The notes: a model not told the origin generated them from the letters alone. A DNA stretch of 64,000 bases from Candidatus Acidulodesulfobacterium ferriphilum (GCA_004195035.1 SGBD01000004.1:1-64000); one strand, 5' to 3'; numbered from the stretch's first letter, positions 24,181-33,628 are shown. A program made the numbers and translations.

Positions 24181-26271
24181 TTATATATTTTTGCATTTTT
24201 CGATTATCGCCATGGAGCATTTTATTCCGTCCATCGCGCTTGTTATAATCCCTCCGGAATAACCGGAACCTTCGCCGCAAGGATATAAACCCTTTACGGA
24301 GACCGACTCGAAATCATCCCCTCTTTTTATGCGGACGGCGGACGATGTTCCCGCTTCGACGGCGGTTAAAACGGAGTTTGAAATAAACCCCTTAAATCTC
24401 GTCTCGAATTCAATTAAAGAAGCTGCTATAAAAATATTTAAAAAATCCGGGATTATATCAAAAAGGTCGTAATATTTGACGGCGGGACGATAAGACGGTT
24501 TTGGCAAACCGGCAAATTTATCTGGCGGCAAAGTCAACGATAAAGTATTTTTTGGTAAATTTTTAATAAAAAATTTAAATTTATTTAATAAATCCGAACC
24601 TGCAATATCGGCTCCGCTATAAAAATTTAAATCCGCGTCCGCGTTACCGTAATCTTTGCTTTCATTTAGCAAGCCGCCGGTTGAAACGGCGCCCGCAGCT
24701 TTATTTTTAACGACCGCAGCCTTACCGATAACGCCGCCTATATAATCCGCCGTCGGTTGAAACGGCGCCGTAAAATTGCCCCCGCCGGCATTGAAAGCCC
24801 TGCTTTCCACGCTTTGTCTAAATATCAGCCCGCCCATATCGGAAGAAAGAAGACCGCTATCCATATAATTACCCATGTAATTCAGCATCTCGGGTCTAAC
24901 CGTTGCTACGATAGCGCTGTTTGAATTTTCGAGATCCCTTCCCGAATAACTCATCCCGTTAACGCAAAGATGATTTTTCTTGGAACTCGAGTTTATAACG
25001 AGTCCACCCGGGCACATGCAAAACGAGTATCCGCCGAAACCTTTTGAACTTATATTGTAATACACGCTCTCAAGCTCCTTATTTTTATGCCCTTCGCGGT
25101 TTAAGCCGTTTCCTTTTTTGCCGCCCTTGCCTTCCTTGCTCCCTCTAAAAAACAAATGATTAATAAAATCCCTTTTATGTTCTATTCTGAACCCGACAGC
25201 AAACGGTTTCTTTTCCATATAGACCCCGCTTTTTTTTAACAGCTCATAGGTGTCGTAACTGTTCGAACCTGAGGCGATAATTAAGAAATCGACTTTCAAA
25301 ACCCGTTTATCCGTTATAGCCGAATGCAGTACGAACGGTTTTGCATCCCCTTTCGGCGCATTGGTAATTATATCCGTCAATTCCTCTTCGTAAAAGACCT
25401 CTGCCCCGTTTTTTATGAGGTAGGTTCTGATATTTTTAAGAATATGCATTAATTCGTCGCTTCCGAGATGAGGCTTATGTTCGGTCAAAATATCGCTTTT
25501 CGCGCCCATTTTTACTAAAAAATCTAAAATATAGGACACCAGCGGATCATTTTTCCTTGTCGTAAGCTTGCCGTCCGAAAATGTCCCCGCTCCTCCCTCG
25601 CCAAACACGGCATTGCTCCTTTCGTCGAACTTTGCATTGCTCCATAAATCGTTTACATCTTTTATTCTATCTTCCACTCTTTTCCCTTTTTCTATAATAA
25701 TAGGTTTTATTCCGTTATTTACCAACGAGACGGCCGCAAAAATTCCGGCAGGACCCATCCCTGCAATTAAAACATCGGGCTTATTTTTGCCGGCAATATT
25801 ATCCGCATATTTTGCGTTTTCCAAAATATTATTCTTTTTGCCGTAAAAAAAGTCTTCTTCCTCTTTACCTGCCTTCCTTGCTTTTACCTTATTTTCGAGT
25901 AAATAATTTAAAACGAAATCTTCGATTTCGGCATTTATATTAAGCGCCTCCGTGCCGGCGCCGGCTTCAAGTTTTTTAACTTTTACGCTTACAATGGCTT
26001 TAAAGACAGTTTTAGGCTCTTTTTGCCTTAAATCTAAAGATTTTTTAATAATCTTAGAAGAAATTAATAAATCTTTTTTATCTAAATCTAAATCCCTTTT
26101 TTTAGAACTAAATTTAAAGTTTTCGAATATATTTTCCAAGCTCTTGGAAAAAAAGTCCTCGTATGCCTTTTCGATATTTCCGTCTGTGTTTATCAAAGCA
26201 TGTCTTTGATACAGACGGAAATGGTCGCCGCCGCCGATTACCCCTGTCTTAAAATCGTATATAATTAACAT
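24181..26271 (-). CDS. FAD-dependent dehydrogenase-like protein (COG2509)
   Basis: A 696-residue flavoprotein of the widespread uncharacterised COG2509 group. An N-terminal alpha/beta domain of about 140 residues precedes the Rossmann motif VLIAGMGPAGIFAAVSL and IIEKG. Then come FGEGGAGTFSDGKLTTR, FLIIASGSNSYDTYELL and a C-terminal GLYPCGEGSGYSGGI, which are group signatures. It is about 150 residues longer than usual because of two Gly/Lys/Asn-rich inserts (near 25060-25160 and 24600-24710 in the DNA). Cytoplasmic; reaction unknown. The family match is firm, the function is not. Confidence 0.85.
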   Translation of the reverse strand: MLIIYDFKTGVIGGGDHFRLYQRHALINTDGNIEKAYEDFFSKSLENIFENFKFSSKKRDLDLDKKDLLISSKIIKKSLDLRQKEPKTVFKAIVSVKVKKLEAGAGTEALNINAEIEDFVLNYLLENKVKARKAGKEEEDFFYGKKNNILENAKYADNIAGKNKPDVLIAGMGPAGIFAAVSLVNNGIKPIIIEKGKRVEDRIKDVNDLWSNAKFDERSNAVFGEGGAGTFSDGKLTTRKNDPLVSYILDFLVKMGAKSDILTEHKPHLGSDELMHILKNIRTYLIKNGAEVFYEEELTDIITNAPKGDAKPFVLHSAITDKRVLKVDFLIIASGSNSYDTYELLKKSGVYMEKKPFAVGFRIEHKRDFINHLFFRGSKEGKGGKKGNGLNREGHKNKELESVYYNISSKGFGGYSFCMCPGGLVINSSSKKNHLCVNGMSYSGRDLENSNSAIVATVRPEMLNYMGNYMDSGLLSSDMGGLIFRQSVESRAFNAGGGNFTAPFQPTADYIGGVIGKAAVVKNKAAGAVSTGGLLNESKDYGNADADLNFYSGADIAGSDLLNKFKFFIKNLPKNTLSLTLPPDKFAGLPKPSYRPAVKYYDLFDIIPDFLNIFIAASLIEFETRFKGFISNSVLTAVEAGTSSAVRIKRGDDFESVSVKGLYPCGEGSGYSGGIITSAMDGIKCSMAIIEKCKNI

Positions 26272-26313
26272 AAAATACCAAAATATATCCGTGATTTTAT
26301 TCGATGCAAAAGT

Positions 26314-26805
26314 TTATGAGGGATTTACCAAAGATACCGCAGGTTCTTTAGCCAACTCTTCTTTGCTTAATTTGATTGAATTTTTAAGCGGGATTAAAAG
26401 CACAGGGCACAGGGAATTTTTTGCAACTGAAAAAGAAATCGAACCCGATATAAATTCCTTAACGCCTATTTTTTGATGAGTTCCAATGGCAATTAAATCC
26501 GACCCTTTTTTCCTCGAAAAATTAAGAATTTCGGATGCGGGGAAACCGTAAGATATAAAAATCTCATAATTTAAATAATATAAACCCGACTTTTTTAATC
26601 CATCTTCCACGGCTTCATGCGCTTCTTTCATTTTAAGCTGAAGATTGGCCTTCCTGTTTATTATAGAAAACGGAGCGGAAGAGATTACATGCAAAATGTA
26701 AAATTTTGCCGCATTTTCCCTAAAAAATGAAGCGGCTTGCGTTAATATAAAAGATGTTTCAAAATTTAAATCAATTGCGACAAGAACCTTTTTTTCTATT
26801 TCCAT
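26314..26805 (-). CDS. Universal stress protein (UspA family)
   Basis: A 163-residue alpha/beta protein: VLVAIDLNFETSFILTQAA opens the fold, and IAIGTHQKIGVKEFISGSIS contains the ATP-binding G-x2-G-x9-G(S/T)-like loop, here slightly altered, followed by LCPVLLIP. Usp proteins bind ATP or act as dimeric stress regulators. A 30-residue tail after the fold is low in complexity. A second family member lies at 35765. The cognate signal is unknown. Confidence 0.85.
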   Translation of the reverse strand: MEIEKKVLVAIDLNFETSFILTQAASFFRENAAKFYILHVISSAPFSIINRKANLQLKMKEAHEAVEDGLKKSGLYYLNYEIFISYGFPASEILNFSRKKGSDLIAIGTHQKIGVKEFISGSISFSVAKNSLCPVLLIPLKNSIKLSKEELAKEPAVSLVNPS

Positions 26806-26897
26806 ATTTTAATATTATCTAATTCAAACAATTTTTTCAAGGATTGTAAAATATTAATAAACTATTTAAATATTAACCGACATAAATATTAACCGAC

Positions 26898-26926
26898 TTG
26901 ATTTTTAAGAAAAAATCGGGTACAAT
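26898..26926 (+). promoter_or_regulatory. Promoter of the EncFtn-type gene
   Basis: TTGATT (26898-26903), 17 bases, TACAAT (26921-26926). A start near 26933 supports the later ATG at 26999. A small ccgct/agcgg hairpin lies in the leader. Confidence 0.6.
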
Positions 26927-26998
26927 TTTACATAATTGAGCCGCTTGTTAGAGCGGAAGCCGAATAATAACAGCAATATTTGCATATGGGGGATGTAT

Positions 26999-27250
26999 AT
27001 GTGCGAAGATTACCATGACTCGAATTTAACGAAAGAAACAATAAACCTTGAAATGGCAAGACAATCTTTAATCGAAGAATTTCAAGCAATTAACTGGTAT
27101 CAAGAAAGATTCGAACTTACCGGGGACGAGGAATTAAAAAAAATTTTAGCCCACAACAGGGACGAAGAAAAAGAACATGCGGCAATGCTTATGGAATACA
27201 TTAGAAAGAATGACCCCGTTCAGGATGACAAATTTCTTCATCACGATTAA
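26999..27250 (+). CDS. Encapsulated ferritin-like protein (EncFtn type)
   Basis: An 83-residue protein starting MCEDYHDSNL. ATG 26999 is chosen because ggggga lies six bases upstream and the promoter at 26898-26926 excludes earlier starts. The sequence SLIEEFQAINWYQERF and AHNRDEEKEHAAMLMEYIRK match encapsulated ferritins. The predicted ferroxidase ligands are E27, E57 and H60, with the conserved W33. Such proteins form decamers that oxidise iron inside encapsulin shells. No encapsulin shell gene is in the window, and no extended C-terminal targeting peptide is obvious beyond DDKFLHHD. Iron storage or oxidative-stress defence is the likely role. Confidence 0.85.
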   Translation: MCEDYHDSNLTKETINLEMARQSLIEEFQAINWYQERFELTGDEELKKILAHNRDEEKEHAAMLMEYIRKNDPVQDDKFLHHD

Positions 27251-27257
27251 TCACGGC

Positions 27258-27497
27258 TTAATTAATCTCCGCCGTTCTAATGTTAAGGTCTTTATCTATT
27301 TTTAACAATGTATAATTGTTGACGCACCTCCACCCTCTATCGGAATCGTAAGGCTCCGATGCAACCACGGCTTTATCTTCGTCTATCAAATAATATAAAG
27401 AATAATATGCCAGTCTCGGCTGCTTCGCTGGATATTCCCCTTTCTTTTTAGCCTTCGCAAGCCTTAACGCATACAGGTCGTTTTTTGGATCTTTCAA
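27258..27497 (-). CDS. Small conserved-looking hypothetical protein
   Basis: A 79-residue protein, convergent with the ferritin gene and ending eight bases from it. It is basic at the N-terminus (LAKAKKKGEYPAKQPRLAYY) and mixed later, with strands such as YYLIDEDKAVVASEPYDSDR. There is no signal peptide, membrane helix or motif I recognise. Its start lies beside a 20-bp palindrome at 27515-27534, which could regulate it. Real coding is likely from composition and the lack of a competing frame, but the function is unknown. Confidence 0.5.
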   Translation of the reverse strand: MKDPKNDLYALRLAKAKKKGEYPAKQPRLAYYSLYYLIDEDKAVVASEPYDSDRGWRCVNNYTLLKIDKDLNIRTAEIN

Positions 27498-27514
27498 TAA
27501 AAAATTATTATTTT

Positions 27515-27534
27515 TTGATTAATATATTAATCAA
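27515..27534. promoter_or_regulatory. Perfect 20-bp palindrome
   Basis: ttgattaatatattaatcaa reads the same on both strands and is extended outward by attatt/aataat. It lies between the divergent hypothetical gene and the SRP RNA. It could be an operator or a small hairpin. Confidence 0.45.
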
Positions 27535-27543
27535 AATAATGCT

Positions 27544-27572
27544 TTTCAAAAAGTTTTAATATATGTTATATT
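27544..27572 (+). promoter_or_regulatory. Promoter of the SRP RNA
   Basis: TTTCAA (27544-27549), 17 bases, TATATT (27567-27572) with an upstream TG (extended -10). The predicted first base, seven downstream, is 27579, exactly the 5' end of the folded RNA. Confidence 0.6.
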
Positions 27573-27578
27573 AAATAT

Positions 27579-27677
27579 GGGTAATCCGACAATACGGCAG
27601 GAAGATCGAAAACCCCGCCAGGTTCGAGAGAAAGCAACGGTATTGATTTAGAATGTGCGTGTTTTCTCGGATTGCCC
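27579..27677 (+). ncRNA. ffs: Signal recognition particle RNA (small bacterial type)
   Basis: The 5' end gggtaatccga pairs with the 3' end tcggattgccc (27667-27677), and the apical part contains the helix 8 hallmark: CGCCAGG on one side, a purine-rich GAGAGAAAGCAACGG symmetric and tetraloop region on the other. This is the 4.5S-type SRP RNA that binds Ffh and guides membrane-protein ribosomes to FtsY. It has no Alu domain. Length of about 99 bases is normal. Confidence 0.88.
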
Positions 27678-27755
27678 TGCCATCATCCGGCTTTTATAAT
27701 ACCATAAAAATAACATAAAGTATATCCGATTTTGAATTTTGAAATTAGGATTCAG

Positions 27756-29651
27756 GTGGATACGATAAACGGAGCAAGCAAAATTGCAAATGTTAACGCC
27801 GCCCTTCTCACAGGCAACGAAGCAATAGCCGCCGGCGCTTACAAAGCAGGTGTTCATGTGGCAACAGGCTACCCGGGCACCCCAAGTTCCGAAATCCTTC
27901 CCTATCTTGCAAGATTTAACAATGCTATCGTTAACTGGTCGATAAACGAAAAAACGGCGCTCGAAATAGCGATTGGCGCATCTATCGGTTATAAAAGGTC
28001 TATGTTCACCACAAAACATGTCGGACTTAATGTAGCTTCGGATCCGCTTATGACTCTTGCGATAACGGGAGTTCGCGGCGGCATCGCCGTTATCACTGCC
28101 GATGACCCTGCTATGCACAGTTCTCAAAACGAACAGGACAACAGGTTTTATTCAAAATTTGCCAAAGTTCCGATGTTTGAACCCTCGGATAGCAATGAAT
28201 GCTTTGAGTTTACCTGTGAGGCTTTTGAAATAAGCGAAAGGTTCGATACGCCCGTTATAATCAGAACGACTACAAGAATATCCCACTCAAAAAGTATTGT
28301 CCGTACCCCGCCGGCTTACCTGCCGAACATGAATTCAAATTTAGAAAACGAAAATAATTCTTATCCGAAACCAAAAGAAAAAACCTACATTAAAGACATA
28401 GAAAAATTTGTTATGGCTCCTGTTTATGCAAGAAAAAGACATAAAATCGCGATCGAAAGGCTAAAAAAATTGCAGGAATTTTCAAATAATTCCGGCATTA
28501 ATAATATCGAATATAACAGCCTTGATTTTGGAATAATTACAAGCGGGATTTCATACCAGTATGTTAAAGAAATTGCTCCGTTCGCCTCCGTTTTAAAACT
28601 CTCTTTTTCTTATCCCATACCCGATTTACTTATTAAAGAATTTGTAAAAAAAGTAAAAAGCGTCATCATAGTCGAGGAATTAGAACCGTTCATACAAGAC
28701 GAAATATCCTCTATAGGCATAAACTTAAGGGGCAAAGAGATTTTTAACAGATTTGGAGAACTCACGCCTGATATGGTAAAAGAAGGGCTTATAAATGCCG
28801 GCTTTATTAAAAAATATGACAATAAATCGTCTGACAAATTGCAGGGAAAAGGCGGCTCGAGCAAACTTGACAGTCTTTTGGAAAAATTGCCTCAAAGGCT
28901 TCCTGCTCTTTGCAGCGGATGCCCGCATACCTCCGTATTTTATGCCCTGAAAAAACTCAAGGTTCCGGTTATGGGAGACATAGGCTGTTATACCCTTGGC
29001 GCATTGCCGCCTCTAAATGCAATGGATAGCTGCATATCGATGGGACTTGCCTTTGGAGCGGCGCAGGGCTTATCTTTATCAAATTCCTCGCCTAAAAAAA
29101 TTGCAGGCATAATGGGGGATTCTACATTTTTTCATTCCGGTATTACTTCACTAATAGACGCAAAATACAATAACGCCTGTTTTACGGCAATTATTTTGGA
29201 TAATTCGACAACCGCAATGACAGGCGGACAGGATCATCCCGGAACCGGTAAAAACCTGTCCTCGGGTCAAGTCGTATCTAACAAAATAGATATAAAAAGA
29301 GTGGTAGAAGGCATTGGAATAGATGAAATATATATCATTGACCCATATAATTATAACGCCGTTTATAAAACCTTAAAAAAGGCGCTAAGCTCCAAAAATT
29401 TAAATGTGATTATCACAAAAAGGCCGTGTATTTTATATCCATGCAAAATCGATCTAGGTAAAAAATTTAAGATACTCGAAGGTTGCAACGGATGCGATCT
29501 CTGCATGCAAATCGGATGCCCTTCTATCCTTAATTCGGAGAATTTTTTGGATAATAATAAACCGATTCCTTTTATCGATAGCTCGTGCATCGGCTGTTCT
29601 ATTTGCAAAGATATATGTATATTTAACTTTATCGAAGAAATTAAATCTTAA
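27756..29651 (+). CDS. iorA: Indolepyruvate ferredoxin oxidoreductase, alpha subunit
   Basis: About 631 residues; the GTG at 27756, five bases after agga, is preferred to an upstream TTG. IorA converts aryl pyruvates from aromatic amino acids to aryl acetyl-CoA with ferredoxin reduction. Visible features are the LLTGNEAIAAGAYKAGV start, a pyruvate-oxidoreductase domain, the TPP-binding region (IMGDSTFFHSG ... DNSTTAMTGGQDHPGTG) and two C-terminal 4Fe-4S motifs (CNGCDLCMQIGC and CIGCSICKDIC). It precedes iorB and a phenylacetate-CoA ligase: the three probably form one pathway for aromatic amino acid or aryl-acid metabolism. Strictly anaerobic enzyme. Confidence 0.95.
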   Translation: MDTINGASKIANVNAALLTGNEAIAAGAYKAGVHVATGYPGTPSSEILPYLARFNNAIVNWSINEKTALEIAIGASIGYKRSMFTTKHVGLNVASDPLMTLAITGVRGGIAVITADDPAMHSSQNEQDNRFYSKFAKVPMFEPSDSNECFEFTCEAFEISERFDTPVIIRTTTRISHSKSIVRTPPAYLPNMNSNLENENNSYPKPKEKTYIKDIEKFVMAPVYARKRHKIAIERLKKLQEFSNNSGINNIEYNSLDFGIITSGISYQYVKEIAPFASVLKLSFSYPIPDLLIKEFVKKVKSVIIVEELEPFIQDEISSIGINLRGKEIFNRFGELTPDMVKEGLINAGFIKKYDNKSSDKLQGKGGSSKLDSLLEKLPQRLPALCSGCPHTSVFYALKKLKVPVMGDIGCYTLGALPPLNAMDSCISMGLAFGAAQGLSLSNSSPKKIAGIMGDSTFFHSGITSLIDAKYNNACFTAIILDNSTTAMTGGQDHPGTGKNLSSGQVVSNKIDIKRVVEGIGIDEIYIIDPYNYNAVYKTLKKALSSKNLNVIITKRPCILYPCKIDLGKKFKILEGCNGCDLCMQIGCPSILNSENFLDNNKPIPFIDSSCIGCSICKDICIFNFIEEIKS

Positions 29652-29669
29652 CAAACGAACCTTGAACTT

Positions 29670-30254
29670 ATGGATACGCAAAATATATTAGTATGCGGAA
29701 TCGGCGGACAGGGCGTGGTTCTTGCCGGAAAGATTATCAGCCACGCCGCTTTCGAGAAAGGCTTCGATGTTAAGACTTCGGAGGTTCACGGCATGTCTCA
29801 AAGAGGCGGTTCCGTCTCGACTCATATAAGATTTGGAGATAAGGTATTCTCGCCGCTTATACCGGGACAGAGCGCCGATATACTTCTTTCATTCGATATT
29901 TACGAAACTTTAAGATATGCCAGAGATTTTGCGGATAAAAAAACATTAATAATTTCGTCAAATTATGGTAAGATTCCATTGTGGGCATCCGCCCGTGAAA
30001 ATGACAGGATTTCTATTGCGGAGATTAGCGGGGCTTTAAAAATTAATTTCGATAAACTGCTTATGGTTAATAATAAAGAAACGGCAATGTCTTTAGGAAA
30101 TATCAAGGTTGCCAATATTATACTAATAGGGCTTTTATCAAAATTTACCGATATAGAAGAGGATTTCTGGCTTAAAGTTATCAAAGACAATGTTCCCAAA
30201 AAAACCGAAGAAATAAATATTAAGTCATTTTTAGCGGGTAGAAATGAAAAATAA
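29670..30254 (+). CDS. iorB: Indolepyruvate ferredoxin oxidoreductase, beta subunit
   Basis: A 194-residue gamma-type pyruvate:ferredoxin oxidoreductase domain: ILVCGIGGQGVVLAGKIISH is the nucleotide-binding start, followed by TSEVHGMSQRGGSVSTHIRF, the family signature. It forms the heterodimer with IorA. It starts 18 bases after iorA and overlaps the next gene by 11 bases, so the three genes are translationally coupled. Length is typical. No defects. Confidence 0.95.
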   Translation: MDTQNILVCGIGGQGVVLAGKIISHAAFEKGFDVKTSEVHGMSQRGGSVSTHIRFGDKVFSPLIPGQSADILLSFDIYETLRYARDFADKKTLIISSNYGKIPLWASARENDRISIAEISGALKINFDKLLMVNNKETAMSLGNIKVANIILIGLLSKFTDIEEDFWLKVIKDNVPKKTEEINIKSFLAGRNEK

Positions 30255-31584
30255 CAACAACATCAAGGTAAATTACTTTGAAAAAAAATATGAGACAATG
30301 GATTACCTTGAGTTAAAAACTCTTCAGACTGCGAGGCTTAAAGAGACCCTCAGAACCGTATTCATAAAAAATGATTTTTACAAAAACAAATTAAACGAAG
30401 CAGGCATAAAGCACATAAGCGATATCGATAATATTAAAAATATAGACGATATTAAAAACTTGCCGTTTACGGCAAAAATAGACCTCGTAAACAATTATCC
30501 TTTCGGCATTTTTTCCCGCCCTTTAAAAGACCTGATAAGGATTCATGCTTCCTCCGGAACTACGGGAAAACCCATTATAGCAGGTTATACAAAACGGGAC
30601 ATCAGGGTATGGTCGCATCTTATGGCTCGTGTTTTATGCGCTGCCGGGCTCGGTAAAAACGATATAGGACAGAATGCTTACGGTTACGGATTATTTACAG
30701 GCGGACTCGGCTTTCATTACGGGGCCGAAGCGCTTGGAATGACGATAATTCCAATGTCAACAGGTTTTACGGAGAGACAGTTTACGATGATGGAAGATAT
30801 AGGCGCTACAGCCCTTTTTTGTACCCCTTCTTATGCCCTTTTTTTAGGAGAGGAGATAAATAAATTTATAAAGGATACATCAAAAATAAAATTAAAAAAG
30901 GGGATATTCGGCGCAGAACCATGGTCGAACGAATTCAGGCAAAATATAGAAAGCTCGCTTAACATAGACGCCTACGACATATACGGTTTAAGCGAACTTT
31001 TGGGTCCCGGAGTCGCTTTTGAATGCGTATATAAAAACGGTCTCCATATAAACGAAGATAACTTTCTTCCCGAAATAATAAATCCAAAAACTGGCGAAGT
31101 CCTTAAGGAAGGTGAACAGGGCGAATTAGTTTTAACGAGCCTGAACAGGCAGGCTATGCCGCTTATAAGATTCAGAACAAAGGATATAACGAGTTTATAT
31201 AAAGATAAATGCAGATGCGGAAGGTCTTTTGTCAGAATGCATAAGATAAAAGGAAGAACCGACGATATGATTATCTTAAAAGGGGTTAATATTTTCCCTT
31301 CCCAAATCGAATCTATAATATTCGGATACGATTACCTTGAACCCGCCTATTTAATCGAACTTTACACCGACAATCTTCTTGACAAAATGAATGTTATTAT
31401 CGAGCCGAAACAGGAGGTTTTTAACATGGGTGGAAGCAAAATGGACGAATTAACAAAAGAAATTTCACATAAAATTTACGAATTGGTCGGCATTCGGTCT
31501 AAAGTAACTGCCGTTCCGCCGAAAACTCTGGAAAGGAGCCAGGGGAAATCCAAACGAATCAGGGATTTAAGAAAGAAAATATAA
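30244..31584 (+). CDS. paaK: Phenylacetate-CoA ligase family enzyme
   Basis: A 446-residue AMP-forming CoA ligase. The ATP loop is HASSGTTGKPIIAGY, the adenine site is YDIYGLSELLGPG, and the C-terminal catalytic hinge region ends SQGKSKRIRDLRKKI. Members of this group beside iorAB activate phenylacetate or indoleacetate, or run backwards as ADP/ATP-conserving partners of Ior. In this operon it would make or use the aryl acetyl-CoA produced by IorAB. Ligase specificity cannot be read from the sequence. Overlaps iorB at its start. Confidence 0.92.
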   Translation: MKNNNNIKVNYFEKKYETMDYLELKTLQTARLKETLRTVFIKNDFYKNKLNEAGIKHISDIDNIKNIDDIKNLPFTAKIDLVNNYPFGIFSRPLKDLIRIHASSGTTGKPIIAGYTKRDIRVWSHLMARVLCAAGLGKNDIGQNAYGYGLFTGGLGFHYGAEALGMTIIPMSTGFTERQFTMMEDIGATALFCTPSYALFLGEEINKFIKDTSKIKLKKGIFGAEPWSNEFRQNIESSLNIDAYDIYGLSELLGPGVAFECVYKNGLHINEDNFLPEIINPKTGEVLKEGEQGELVLTSLNRQAMPLIRFRTKDITSLYKDKCRCGRSFVRMHKIKGRTDDMIILKGVNIFPSQIESIIFGYDYLEPAYLIELYTDNLLDKMNVIIEPKQEVFNMGGSKMDELTKEISHKIYELVGIRSKVTAVPPKTLERSQGKSKRIRDLRKKI

Positions 31585-31596
31585 TATTTATATATT

Positions 31597-32358
31597 TTAT
31601 ACCGCTATCTTTTCTATTAACCCGCATAATGCATTTACATCTACGAGCGTATCCCTGCATGGCCCGTTTGGCCTTATATTGGACAACCCGTAAACAGGCA
31701 AAGGAAAACTATCTATAATACCCGAACTCAGGTCCCTTTCGCAAGCCACCGCTATCACGGCCTTCGGCCTTTTTTCCTCCAATACCCTTCTTGCTAATGT
31801 TCCGCCCGTTGCTACGGCAATAAAAATACCTTTTTTATCGCTTAATAACGCCAGTTCTTTTATATTACACTTTCCGCATTTAAGGCAATTATGGACATCC
31901 TCGGTAATCTTGGCTTTGCAATTATGCAATTGCAAACAATGTGGGAGCAAAATGAGAATTCTATCCTTGAGTATTTGTTTATTTAAGGAAAAAAGCAAAA
32001 AATTATTTATCTCTATAAAAGAACTTTGCATCTTATCCCTGTTAATCCTAAAAACAGAGGTAATAAAAAAGGCCATGGGATATAATAATCTGATTAAAAT
32101 ATATCTTGCAGGATAAACTAATGCTGATCGGCTTTTATTTTTTTTAAAAGACAAACTTATAAAAAAAATGGCTAAAACAATAAAAACTATTGCCGCAAAA
32201 AACAAAAATATATAAAGGGGTAAATCGGGGCTTAATTTTTCGATTCCGCCGGATATTACCCAAAAAAGGAAAGCCGATATTATCAGCAATACTACAATAG
32301 ATGCCGATATTATTTTTAAAAAATAAACATGCTCTTTTTTTATAAATTTTACAAACAT
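31597..32358 (-). CDS. DUF116 family membrane protein
   Basis: A 253-residue protein with two N-terminal transmembrane helices (about residues 14-34 and 47-70). The cytoplasmic DUF116 domain has cysteines in HCLQLHNC, NCLKCGKC and VACERDLSSGI, a likely metal or iron-sulphur site. The family is uncharacterised but often sits next to fmt, as here (13 bases away). It is convergent with paaK. A role in formyl or translation-related metabolism is guilt by association only. Confidence 0.85.
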   Translation of the reverse strand: MFVKFIKKEHVYFLKIISASIVVLLIISAFLFWVISGGIEKLSPDLPLYIFLFFAAIVFIVLAIFFISLSFKKNKSRSALVYPARYILIRLLYPMAFFITSVFRINRDKMQSSFIEINNFLLFSLNKQILKDRILILLPHCLQLHNCKAKITEDVHNCLKCGKCNIKELALLSDKKGIFIAVATGGTLARRVLEEKRPKAVIAVACERDLSSGIIDSFPLPVYGLSNIRPNGPCRDTLVDVNALCGLIEKIAV

Positions 32359-32371
32359 AGAAATTATTAAA

Positions 32372-33595
32372 TTATTTTAATATATCGCCGGATTTTATCC
32401 TGTACCCGTTAATGAAATCCTTATATTCCATAAGCCTTTTACCTTCGGGTTTAAGCCTGAGAAGGCTTAAATATACCCCCTTTTTGACTGTTTTTATAAC
32501 AAAACCGCACTTATTTGCAAGAATAACCGTGCCGGGTACCGCCGCCTGTATTAATTCAAATGAATTTTGAATATGTCCCTCAATTTCTTCAAAACCGTTT
32601 TTTTCCTTTTCAATATAGTCAATATAGTCATAATAGCCGGAATATCCGCCATATATATCCAAACCGTCTTTTGTATTTATATCCCCATCTTTATCTGCAT
32701 GCTTATTTATATCTTCCGTATTCATATTGTCATTAAATTCGTTATTAAATTCTTTCCCGTTTATCAAGATTTTTGCCTCAAGAAGTTTAACTATTTTACC
32801 CTTAAACATAAAAAAAGCCCCGCCCGACTCTCTGAACGCTCTTATTTTTGAGTAAATTTCTAACGGCCCGCCTCGAAAAAAATCTAACCTTTGGGCTGTT
32901 AAATCGATGAGTTTTGACTCGGTCATACTGCTTATTTTTATCGAAGACTGAGGATAGGCATACTTAAAAACATTCAATTTTACCCTGAAAATAGTTTTAA
33001 TAACCTCCGCCAAAAGAACCCCGCCCGCCTTTGAAAGATTTTTATATAGGGTTTCATAATATTCGTCTTTTCCAATTGAAACTTTATTTTGAGCTATAAC
33101 AGGTCCCGTATCTATCCCGCTATCGAGAGCCATTATAGAAACGCCGCTATATTTAACCCTTTTTAATATTGCATAATGAATAGGGCTTGGTCCCCTCAAA
33201 TCCGGAAGCAGCGACGGATGAAGATTTAATACTCCATATTGTGGGATAGCCAGTATATCGTCAGGAAGAATCAGCCCAAATGCTACGACAACTATCAGGT
33301 CAAGGTCTAACGATTTTAAAAATTCTATTTCATCTTGGTTATTTTTTAGGGTCTCGGGCGTTCTGACTTTTATACCTGCCTCACCTGCAGTTATATTTAC
33401 GGATGATTTTATAACTTCCTTTGTTTTGCCGTCCCAAACGGGTGATTTCGTATAAATGCACTTTAAGTCCAGAATATTTGTTTTAAAAAGTTCTAAAATG
33501 TTTTGCAGCGCTTCCGAGGCAATCTCCGGCGTCCCCATAAAAACAACATTCAAGGGCGTGTTCAGATTATTAAAAGAAGGCATAAATACCTGCAA
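32372..33595 (-). CDS. fmt: Methionyl-tRNA formyltransferase with a low-complexity insert
   Basis: The enzyme formylates initiator Met-tRNA using 10-formyl-THF. The start motif LNVVFMGTPEIASEAL, the catalytic region LNLHPSLLPDLRGPSPIHYA and SIMALDSGIDTGPVI are standard, and a C-terminal OB-like domain follows. The protein has 407 residues instead of about 310. The surplus is an Asn/Asp/Tyr-rich insert (about residues 275-345; DNA about 32570-32770) placed in the C-terminal domain. It lies between def and DUF116 and pairs functionally with def. Activity is probably retained because the catalytic domain is untouched. Confidence 0.93.
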   Translation of the reverse strand: MQVFMPSFNNLNTPLNVVFMGTPEIASEALQNILELFKTNILDLKCIYTKSPVWDGKTKEVIKSSVNITAGEAGIKVRTPETLKNNQDEIEFLKSLDLDLIVVVAFGLILPDDILAIPQYGVLNLHPSLLPDLRGPSPIHYAILKRVKYSGVSIMALDSGIDTGPVIAQNKVSIGKDEYYETLYKNLSKAGGVLLAEVIKTIFRVKLNVFKYAYPQSSIKISSMTESKLIDLTAQRLDFFRGGPLEIYSKIRAFRESGGAFFMFKGKIVKLLEAKILINGKEFNNEFNDNMNTEDINKHADKDGDINTKDGLDIYGGYSGYYDYIDYIEKEKNGFEEIEGHIQNSFELIQAAVPGTVILANKCGFVIKTVKKGVYLSLLRLKPEGKRLMEYKDFINGYRIKSGDILK

Positions 33596-33628
33596 AGTTA
33601 AAATAGCGGCAAATTTCGATATTTGGAT

